Source of the DNA: Gyrodactylus bullatarudis
Taxonomy: Eukaryota > Platyhelminthes > Monogenea > Gyrodactylidea > Gyrodactylidae
NCBI GenBank assembly: GCA_012064415.1
Contig: SSNU01000049.1
Coordinates: 53,836-101,232, forward strand
DNA length: 47,397 nt
Reading direction: 5' to 3'
Positions 24,301 to 34,000 of this stretch are shown in pieces (positions within the stretch are counted from its first letter, which is position 1; every line of letters starts with the position of its first letter). The notes under the pieces were generated by a model. That model searched no databases, had not been told where the DNA came from, and saw nothing but the letters and a program-made list of their open reading frames with translations. The position numbers and the translations under genes were made by a program.

Positions 24301-27240
24301 TAGAGTTGGGAGATGAGTTTGGTGAGCTTTGATATTTCTTTTGATCATGCCAATGCTCTGAGCTTTGCACTTGAATGTGCGGAAGTAATTGTCTTAGATC
24401 CATTTTCATCTAAAATAAATACATTTTAACACACTACTAGAGCAGTGAACATGCTGCTCAGGTTTATTTTCCTTAGGCAAGAAATATCAAAATTTGATTG
24501 CCAATGTTGCTAGTAACCAAGATAAATTTGCGAATTTTATCTGATCAGTTAAGAAATAAATTTCATCTTCATTCATCTCTGGCTATTTACACGAGTCTTT
24601 TATTATTTGATTGGCTGAGATTTCGTCAAGAGTTGAATATTTAAAATACAAAATCAGTCCTAAACAAATCAGTCATAGGCTGTAATCCCAAATCAGAAGA
24701 TGTAGAAAGAACTATTTGAAAAATGTTACATGTAAAAGAGAATGTCACCTTTGGCTATATTTACCCCCCCCCCATACACACACAAATTACACAGTTTGTA
24801 TTCGAGAGAGAAAAAAAGGATGCATGTTTTTTAACTAACAACTTTTGGTGATCTGGTGGGTGAATCAGGTCTCCTCAAGGAATTCGTAAACTCTTTCAAC
24901 TTCAAAAGGGTCTTTCGAATTCTAGATATTTCATCCTTCTCGGCTGGAATAGCCGAGAGAAATTCTGAGAGATGGCCGAGGACAATACAATCATCATCGT
25001 TCAACTTGACTCGATCAGGATCATTTGTAAAAGATTCCAAATCCTTTTCCAACTTATTCTCAATAAAGCTAGTCCAATAATTTAAATAGGTCCTGTAAAA
25101 GATTTTTTTGTGAGGGTTAGTTTTTCCCCGAATTAAAGAACCAAGCAGCAACTCACTTGTAAGGGAAATCGACAGTTTTTTCTCCAGTTGCATCAGACTT
25201 TGTAGCAGGAATGATATCCTTTAGAATGTATTCAGCGTCAAGATGATTATCAGACATTGAATTGTTAGCTAGGTAATAGAGAGGATCTCCATATGGCTCT
25301 GGTAATTTGCCCGGTATCAACAGGGACCATTTATGTTGCTAATAATAGATTTTATAAAATGTAAAATAGTTTTAAGTTTTCCGTTCAAATTTACCTGGTC
25401 ATAATGTAACGGTAGGCCTTTCCAACAAAGCCTCAAAAGCTTTACGGCTATTCTCATCTGAGTGGAAATTTCTGTAGGTCCTTTTAACAAATTGTCTTTA
25501 ACTGGTTTCTTTACTAGGTCTCTGTACCATCTGGAAAAAGATAAAAAAAGCTAAAAAGCTTACTACCGAGCTATATTATGTCTTCTGGCTTGCATTGGTC
25601 TAATTCTGATCAAGAAATATAACACCTTTTTCGTTTTTCTACAGAACGATACAAGCCAGATAGCAAGCGAATAACGATAGCCAATATAATTTTAATAAAT
25701 TATCATAGTTACTCAAAAGTAAGCATACATATTTTTAACATATAAAAGTAAACGATTGATTGAAAATTTAAGAACTCACTTTGGCGACTCGTAGTAAGCA
25801 TCAGGTATATTATTTTTCTAAAGCAAGATGAATAAAATAGATCTTACTTTTGTTGGTTTCCTCGGTGTGGTCCAGTCCAGATCCCAAAGCCAAGGATCGT
25901 TTTTGTAACTAAAGAAGATGAAGAATAGAATAAATTCATTGGAAAACTAACAGATCATTCTTGCCATAGTTTTCCAAATTCTTTTGCGCCAACTCTTTGA
26001 GAATATTCTTCTGATCGAGGTTTATTTTTGAGTAGACACTCTCGCAAGACTTGATAAAGTCAAACCAGCTCTTATTGATAGGCAGGTACATTTTACTCAT
26101 TTCTAGTAGGCCAAACAAAGTTGCATTATGAGGAAAACTAAAAGAGAAGAGTAAAGAAGAAGAGGATAATTACTTTTTACGAAATTTGGGAAAAACAACT
26201 CTGAATATTTCCTGAGTCATTTGTACATCATTGGCACAATAAGTCATGAGATTCTGAAAGTTTTCTCTAACATCAACAAGGGACCCTTTAACAAAGATAT
26301 CTCGACTTTCTTTTGTCTGGATAGCAGGTTTCTTACAATGGAACTCATAGACATCAAGCAAATTATTCATAGAAGTTTTTGAGATCCAGTCTAGGTTAGA
26401 ATAATCCTCTTTCTCTGTTGATTCTTCAGTGGTTAAACTCTGCTGATGCCGATCAACAAAATCCTTCCATACTTTATTCGAAAAGTTACTTTTTGACGCG
26501 GACGATTTCAAATATTTCTGTGTACTAGTAAGTCCAGATAGAGAAATATGCAAGGACATTGTGTCGAGAAATCTGGTTTTTGATAATTCAGGGAAATATT
26601 CTTCTTTGATTCTAGCTCGATCATAACTGATAAAATGTCCAACTACAAGTCTGTTATTCAAGCTCAACCCGAGAGGGATATAGTTATCCAAAGATGAAGA
26701 GAATTCATCATAAGAGTTGTTAATAACTTGAGTCGAAGTCCAGGAATACCAGCATTTATTGCCCAAAGCGATAGCCATAGTTGGCATGGAGCCATCCTTG
26801 ACGAGGACTTCAGTATCAAAAAATAACAAATCGTCATCAGGAAAGTCTACCTTTATCATTTCACTGCCAGAATATTTTGTCCAACCCGAAGTAAAAGACC
26901 ATTCTAATGGAAGTGAAGGTGGGTCGTTGATTTTTTCACAAAGTGAAACATATGGATCAACGAGAGATTTTGAAATACTTTCGAGGTGCTCTTCAACATT
27001 ATTTCCAAGGAATGAAATCAAATCAATATTTTCTTCAATTTCAACTTTTGCATAGTTGTCTATGTTTATTCCATGCTGATTTAGATTATTGAGAACCTCA
27101 TGCATTGCATCTGATCCACAGGTTTTATATTCACCAAACAATTTTGATCTTAGCTTTTCCTCAAGTATGGGTATCTTTAGTTGATTCATTGAATGTATAT
27201 TTCTAGAAGCGTGTCTAGCATTAAGAAGCCTTGATAACAT
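21362..27240 (-). CDS. PolG1: Mitochondrial DNA polymerase gamma, catalytic subunit
   Basis: Fourteen exons, 5' to 3': 27240-26174, 26137-25952, 25908-25848, 25817-25780, 25530-25395, 25338-25157, 25092-24840, 24409-24206, 24130-23958, 23889-23839, 23784-23343, 22820-22608, 21889-21626, 21556-21362; 1154 aa. It replicates and proofreads mitochondrial DNA. The start [14 protein letters not shown] is Arg-rich without acids, like a mitochondrial presequence. Exonuclease motifs: I FFDTEV (Asp142, Glu144), [14 protein letters not shown] (Asp207; usual GHN is GHF), III YCANDV (Tyr334, Asp338). Polymerase motifs: [12 protein letters not shown] (Asp848, Asp850), [17 protein letters not shown] (Arg900, Lys904, Tyr908), C SIHDEFR (His1049, Asp1050, Glu1051). 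C-terminus [16 protein letters not shown] is typical. All catalytic residues are present. About 40 residues seen in human POLG before GGTES are missing. Two donors (exons 7, 12) are weak GT sites (GTTAGT, GTTCGT), chosen by phase and homology. Confidence 0.92.
22164..22522. mobile_element. piggyBac-type non-autonomous element (351 bp plus TTAA)
   Basis: In PolG intron 12. TTAA at 22164-22167 and 22519-22522 flanks a 351-bp body that begins CCCTTCATGTC and ends GACATGAAGGG. TTAA duplication with CCC...GGG tips is the piggyBac signature. There is no coding capacity, so it is a miniature element. Confidence 0.75.
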
Positions 27241-27723
27241 TTCATAAATGTTCAAATAAGAATTATACAAACAAGTAAATTTAAATTAATTGCTTTTAAT
27301 ACTTGCAGAGGTGAAAATTCAAATTCGAAAAAAAGAAATTCTCAGTGAGAATTTCTCACTTTTCTTCTATGAATTTCTGATAATTCCAGTTGACAATGTC
27401 TAGTAGACATGGACTAAATTTGAAATAGAACAAAAAATAGAAGTAAAATAATAAATATGAACCTTAAGATCTATGTAGATTCAGTGAGTAATAGATAATT
27501 ACTCAATCATTCTAATTTTGATTATACAACATACTTCAAAGTACAAACACCAATTGTGAAAAATTTTAGCTTAGATGATTTTTGATTTCCTTAGTAAAAT
27601 TGAAGTACACTCGCAGACAAAGTATTATTTCAATTTTATTCTCGCACTGCGTAGATACTCAATGAGGCGTAATTCCCGAGAATCTTCCTTTGCAATATTT
27701 TCATTTTCTCTACAATTAAAAAT
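27241..27723. promoter_or_regulatory. Shared divergent promoter region, PolG / beta-tubulin
   Basis: 483 bases between the start codons of two oppositely transcribed genes. A near-perfect palindrome, GAAATTCTC-AGT-GAGAATTTC, lies at 27335-27355 and is the only conspicuous candidate regulatory structure. Its role is unknown. Confidence 0.5.
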
Positions 27724-29130
27724 ATGCCTGAAGTTATCAACATCCAAATAGGTCAATGTGGAAATCAGATTGGAACAAAATTCTGGCAGACAATAGCCAA
27801 GGAACACTGCATTGATGCTGATGGCAAGTATTCTGGCGAGGATAAAAGATTCGAGCGTCTAAATGTTTATTTCCAGGAACTAGAGAATCGCTTTGTTCCG
27901 AGAAATCTTCTCGTAGACCTGGAACCAGGCACCATTGAGAGCATTCGTAATTCAGCCTTGGGCACACTGTTCAGACCGAGTAACTTTGTAAATGGCCAAA
28001 GTGGCGCTGGGAATAACTGGGCCAAAGGCCATTACACGGAAGGAGCTGAATTTATTGAGCAAGTATGCAACTTTCTGATTGAGTCATAATAATTTTCTAG
28101 GCTATCGAAGTTATACGCAAAGAGGCCGAGTACTGTGATTGTTTACAGGGATTCCAGCTTTGTCATTCCATCGGCGGGGGAACTGGGTCTGGTATGGGTA
28201 CTTTGCTAGTCTCAAAGATGAAAGAGGAATATCCTGATAGGATAACAGCTACCTTTTCTGTCGTGCCTTCACCAAAGGTAACTTGATCTGAATAATGGGA
28301 TTGAATGATCTTTCATTTAGGTTTCAGATACTGTTGTTGAGCCGTACAATGCTGTTTTGTCTGTTCACCAGCTGCTCGAGAATACAGATGAGACTTTTTG
28401 CATTGACAACGAGGCCTTGTTCTCGATTTGCACCAAGATTTTGAAGTTGCCCAGTCCAAACTATGAGGATATGAACACTCATGTGGGTAATGTAATGAGT
28501 GATCTTACAACTTCCCTCCGATATCCGGGCCAACTAAACTCAGATCTACGAAAGCTGGCTGTCAACATGGTGCCCTTTCCGAGGCTTCATTTCTTCGTCT
28601 CCTCCTACGGTCCCCTGATGAGCCAAGAGTCGAGAAAGTTCAACTCAAATTCTGTCGCAGACCTGGTGAAGATCTTGGACGATAGAAAGTACGTCATGGC
28701 TGATTGTGACCCTCGGACAGGGAAATATTTGACTCTGGCAGCAATATTCAGAGGCAAAGTGTCCACGCGAGAAGTGGACACTGAAATTGCCAAGCTGCAG
28801 GAGAAGAAAACGTGTCCCTTTGTCGAGTGGATACCCAACAACGTCAAAGTGTCCATATGTAACAAGGCCCCAGTTGGCTATGCCAACCGAGTCACTTTTG
28901 TCTATAACACAACCTCGATTCAGAGTCTTTTTATTCGCATTCGAGATCAGTTCTTGCAAATGTTTCGCAAGAAGGCTTTCCTCCACTGGTACACTAGCGA
29001 GGGAATGGACCCTTCAGAGTTCACAGAGGCCAACTCAAACATTAACGATCTCATCTCGGAATATCAACAATATCAAGAGGTCGGCATCGACACAGGGAAT
29101 AATGAAGCCCCAGCTGAGGATGAACAATAA
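27724..29130 (+). CDS. Divergent beta-tubulin
   Basis: Three exons: 27724-28062, 28101-28277, 28321-29130; introns 38 and 43 nt; 441 aa (usual about 445). Tubulin landmarks: GQCGNQIG near the N-terminus, [19 protein letters not shown], the nucleotide loop [48 protein letters not shown] and FRRKAFLHWY-like [16 protein letters not shown]. It is clearly beta, not alpha or gamma. Unusual points: the N-terminus is MPEV in place of MREI; the position matching Cys239 is Ser ([11 protein letters not shown]); the segment matching the M-loop (RGSQQYRALTVPEL in common isotypes) is strongly changed; the C-terminal tail is short with few acids (APAEDEQ). This looks like a specialised isotype, perhaps tissue- or germline-restricted, inferred from divergence alone. 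It is head to head with PolG. Confidence 0.92.
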
Positions 29131-29211
29131 AAATATTTTTTTTCTAATTTTACAATCCATTTAATTGATAAGATAATGTGTGTAGTGATAACATTGTTAG
29201 TATCGATCAAA

Positions 29212-29217
29212 AATAAA
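29212..29217 (+). promoter_or_regulatory. Likely polyadenylation signal of the beta-tubulin
   Basis: AATAAA about 80 bases after the stop. An earlier AATAAA at 29126-29131 overlaps the stop codon itself and is probably too close to be used. Confidence 0.5.
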
Positions 29218-29789
29218 AACATTTTAAATTTTTTCACACGAAAATATTTTATGCGACACTGGGAGGAGATCAATTTACATTGCAAAAAGAACTGCAGTGT
29301 TACATTTTCGATATTACAACGAAAATTCCCTATTGCTTTATTTAGTGAGAAATAATGTAAAATTTTCCATGGATGTAAATTGAAATTACAATTTTTACTC
29401 TTCAAGTCCCATAATTAGATTTTTTCAATATAATCCAAATTTATTAGAGCATTTATAGATGATAATCTCGAAAGTATTGACTCTTTGAAGGTAAAGACAA
29501 TAAAGCTATTACTTGTTGCTCTAACATCACTATTGGATGCCCAGCAATTTTAGTAAACTATAACAAAGATAATAACCTCTTATGGCTCATTACTATGAAA
29601 TTCTTTATCTTTTATAAAACATATTTCTTAAAAACAGTTGATACTATGTCATTAGTAATCAGTATGGCCTCAAAAATAGTATCAAAAAAATTTGAAAAAT
29701 ACTACTGCTTTTAGATTAAATCTTGAGATTAAATTAGATATCATTCGGCTTATGCATTCATAAAGCCTCGCTTAAACTGATTCAAGTTT

Positions 29790-29998
29790 CCAATTGATGA
29801 AAAGACCTTGGCCAGATATTCCCGACTTTAATCCTGAGACAAAAATTCTTGTTGCAGCAGATGCTTTACCTAGAACAGGGAAGGTTCCCTATATTCTGCC
29901 TATCAAAAAGCTCAGACAGAGGTCTAGGCATCGTGTATGCATTCAGAAATTTTATCTATGCCTCGATACAGAATAGCCCATGAAACCGAGTCCGATCC
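29790..29998 (+). pseudogene. Ty3/gypsy pol relic: end of RNase H / linker
   Basis: The frame around 29794-29973 reads ...ETKILVAADALPRTG. The ADAL(S/P)R motif marks the end of the RNase H domain in Ty3/gypsy polyproteins, just before the integrase. In a second frame downstream a piece reads HETESDPTLSKCLP, similar to the RNase H-integrase linker. Frames are broken, so it is dead. Confidence 0.6.
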
Positions 29999-30121
29999 TA
30001 CTTTGTCTAAATGCCTCCCTAGCAGATTGAATCAAGAAAATTCCAAGCGACATTAGGCCATATTTCAACATCACTGCAAGTTTTAATTCCTAAACAACTT
30101 TTACATTTCAATGTCAATTAG

Positions 30122-30340
30122 CCAGGAACATGCAAAGCTCCTTCCAAGGCTTATACCTTCTCACCATGGCTTAAGGCAGACATTCCATGGCAGAGAGTGC
30201 ACATTGATTTCACAGGGCCCATAGACAATCATTATTTTCATAATCATTGTTGATGCAGCCTCGAAATGCCCGGAAAAGTCAAGATGATTAAGACGCCTGA
30301 CACCAGTGCAGTCAATCAAGAGACTTACCAGACTTCTTTC
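30122..30340 (+). pseudogene. Ty3/gypsy pol relic: integrase core
   Basis: Reads CKAPSKAYTFSPWLKADIPW, followed at once by QRVHIDFTGPID with the first catalytic Asp in HIDF. After a frame change it continues IIIVDAASKCPE, holding the expected VDA..K.PE block. It lies after the RNase H piece in the right order, so both are parts of one decayed element. The third catalytic residue is not found. Confidence 0.7.
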
Positions 30341-31085
30341 ATTATTCACATACTAGAATGATGGCCAAGTCGTCAAAAGCAATGCTCGATCATTCTAAAA
30401 GATCATCAAAGATTTAAGAATGTATTATAGAATTTTAGCAGACAGAAATATCCTGAGGGAGAAACTTCATGTTGGTAGTCTTTTTCTTCTCATTTGAGCT
30501 TAAAATACATAATCATTGTACAACATTACAAGAGAACGAGATTGTAATAAAAAACAGGAGAGAAAATCTCATTTTATTTCTTTCAGTCTCTATTCCTCTG
30601 TGCAATGCACAATGCACTAAGAGTAATACAGTAGGATAGTTTTATTTCTCATTTCCTCTAAATCATATGTGTTCTCATACTCATACTCCTCAACTATGGA
30701 CTATGGTTATACTCTCTCTATAGTAGTAGTAATATACATACTGGTATTTCATTCAAAAAATAAGCTCACACATTCACAAATCTCTCTCAGTGTAATTAAT
30801 TAGAATTACACACATACAATGTTGACGAAAATATCATCAAGTCTGAATGAATATTGTAAAAAAGGGAGGGAGGGGTAAGGAGGGAGTGTGTGTATTTGTA
30901 TGCTATAGAGATGGTGAAAAGACTGTATTGATAAATAAAACATAAACAGGGGATACTAATGGCGTATGAGATCAGACTATGAGCTGATTGGCTAACTCAA
31001 AAATTTCTTTAGAAAAGATTAAACAAACTTGTAACGAAATATAGGAGAGGATAATCGAAAATTCAATTCGGAAGACTCCCCCAGC

Positions 31086-34000
31086 ATGAACGGATTCCGT
31101 GGACTATTCAAGAACATCGGCAGTGATAATGGAGAGGAGGTTACGACAGCTCCACCATTGCCACCACCACCCCCTGTGGAAAGTGATGGGTCAATGAGTA
31201 GCTCCTTTTTCAGTAATACCTCGTCCTTTTTTCAATCTGTGCAAGCGAAAAAGGATAACCTCGTCAGTAATATAAGCTCTTCCATTGGCCTAGGCCATAA
31301 ACAACCAGTGTTTAAGAGGAAAGAAAACAGTGATGACAGCAGTGCCTCAGAATACGGAGACGGAGGAGACTGTCCAAATTATGAGGATTGTGAAGAGATC
31401 TTGAAGAAATCTCAATCCTTTGACTCAATCGAGAGTATGAACGAAGATGAGTATGCAGAATGTCATAATAAAGTCGTTGAAATCTACACCAAGGCAACTT
31501 CAGCGAATGGGTAAGAGAGAAAGAGACAGGTTGTTTGACTAAACCCTTTTCATATTATTTCCAATAATTTGGGGTTGATTACAAAAAGTCGTTTTTTTAC
31601 AATTGGTCTAAGTCCTTTTTACAAAAAGTCTAAGATCTATTCGGTCTATTTTCAAATGCCTAAGTCTGTTCACAGAAAGTATAAGTGATGTATGCGGGCG
31701 GATATTATCATTTGGCCTAACAAATTTACACGTTCTATAACTATACATGAAATATTTATCACTTGGCCTAAGATTTTCTACATTAAGTCTTAGTTCAGAA
31801 TTTAAATAGTTGAGAACTAGCGTTTTTATTGAAAAAAATATCATTCAAATAATTTTTTCCGCTTTTGACCGCATCCTTTTCTTTTTCGGTCTTCCTCGTT
31901 TCAAATTCGTTTCGATAGCCTCTAATTCTATGTCATCAAGATTTTGGAGATCGCAAAAATTGAAGGGTGTGTTATAAGCTTTTATCAAACTAGATCTTAG
32001 ACTTTTTGTAAAAAACGACTTTTACCCTTAGACTTTTTGTAATTAACCCTAATAATTTATTATGTAAGCAAGAGTAGAACAAATTGTTGAATAATAATAG
32101 GCCATAACTTCCAAACTTCGAAATTCGAAGCTGCTATGAAATCTGAGATAATTGAAAAAAAAGGAAATTTCTAAAATTCACCCTTAGAAATACTCAATCA
32201 TATCTTCTTCCATGTTCAAAATTGTAACTTTCAGATGAAAGCATGTTTATCCAAATGTTTCGGGGGACTTACGGGGTCCTGTGAATGCATTGTATAACAT
32301 TACGAACATTAGTCATTAATGACTCATTGCACAAGGGATGTGGATAATAACCCCACCCCATGTGAGAAAAATAGTCGGAAAGATTTTCTCAATATTTAAT
32401 TCTGATTTTCAATTTCAAGAAGATTTTTAAAGTTGCTTTCTACAAATTCTATTAGAAATAGCCCTACTAAACAGAGTCGATCAGCGGAAAAATCTCTTTC
32501 GAAAGGTATTAATTTAATTGAAAATTAATTTTTAGCCTATTTTTGAGTAAATATGTCTGCTTACAAGTAGTCACGGTTTACGAAAGAGATTTTTGAGGGG
32601 TAGAAATTAGGGGGATAACTTTTACACAGTTATTAAAGAGGGAGTACTGTTCGAACTAAAAAAATTCCACCAAAGGATTTCCCACAGAATTCAAGGTAAA
32701 GGTCGCTTTTTTCGTCGGAATATCTTACTCCACGAACTCTGTCCACAACTGTAACAATTTTATGCTGTGCTCAGAACTCTCTCATCTCATAAGTTTTGGG
32801 TGTATAATTCGGGAAAGAGTGAAATTTTAGGGTTAAGTTAGTTGCCCCCTTGTCATTTAGATAAATTACTACAAACAAGAGGGAGCAGAATATCTTTATT
32901 TTAGTAAAAGTAGACCAAGTTGAAATATAACCAATCAGAAGGTTGGCTTTTGTACTGAAGTTCTTTATAATATTTGTTTCATAAATAAAAAAAGACTTTA
33001 TTAAAACTTAGGTCAATATTAGAATTCTCAGCCATGGTCATCCAAACGTTTCGACCGTGATTGTCTTCACATACCTTCTTCAGTGGTACGACAAGTTTGT
33101 CAAAAAACAAATTACTATTTACCACTGAAGAAGGCGTGTGAAGACAATCACCGTCGAAACGTTTGGATAACCATGGCTGAGAATTCTAATATTGATCTAA
33201 GTTTTAATAAATTTTATTATAAAACTAATTTTAGATCATTTTTCACTGATTCGGAAAAAAAGACTACTACAGTCTTAGAAACTCATCTTATGAGGAAAAT
33301 TTTCTGGCTCTTCATTTCAGACTATTAGGAAAAAAACGCTCACTTTTTGGATGTGATCCTAAATCTATAATTACTCATTTCAGATATAACAATTAACACG
33401 CACCAACATCATAAATGAATGAATCAAATAAAAGAAAGTTCCAAAAAGAAATGCTTTTGGGTTTCCGGAGCTAATCTGATAAATTTTTTTAATTTCGCCT
33501 TTTTACATTTTCCCAAACTCTGTAAGAAGTGATCCAAATTTTCTTGGCTTAATATCACAATTAGTCATGGAAGTTGAACGAGATCCGAGGAAATTGAATT
33601 TACCGGCCTTCGTTTTCTGTATTATGGTGTTTTGAGAATTCTTGAGAACCATTTCAAACGTTATCGCATTTGTTGATTATTAGACTTTTCTTGAAAATGC
33701 AATTTTATTCCTTAGATATTCGATCGGTGACCAGGACTTGAAGATTTTAAATGAAATCCTCGAGGTGAGCATTAATCCATCTCTTTGAATAAATAGATTA
33801 GTTCAAAGAATGTAATATTATTTTCTGAACCATAACTCTCATCCATCATCTGTACTGTAGCGGCACACAGGTCGATCAAAATTCACCAAGTATTTCAAAG
33901 AAAGGGTAAGCTTGTTAGCAGGGGCAAAAAATAAAACTTTTCATCCTCTTCCATTGTATAGCTGGAAAACGAAAATGACAGTCTAGATGGAAGAGTTTTT

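Larger units (their letters stand above)
29131..31085. other. Intergenic region, beta-tubulin to KIAA0513-like gene
   Basis: Apart from the tubulin 3' UTR and the gypsy relics annotated at 29790-30340, no gene is seen. The last 300-400 bases before 31086 should hold the promoter and 5' UTR of the KIAA0513-like gene; they include GA-rich runs near 30865-30895 but no motif that can be named with confidence. Confidence 0.55.

Noticed and set aside
24766..24792. C-run and ACAC stretch in PolG intron 7
   Set aside because: Simple sequence, no further structure.
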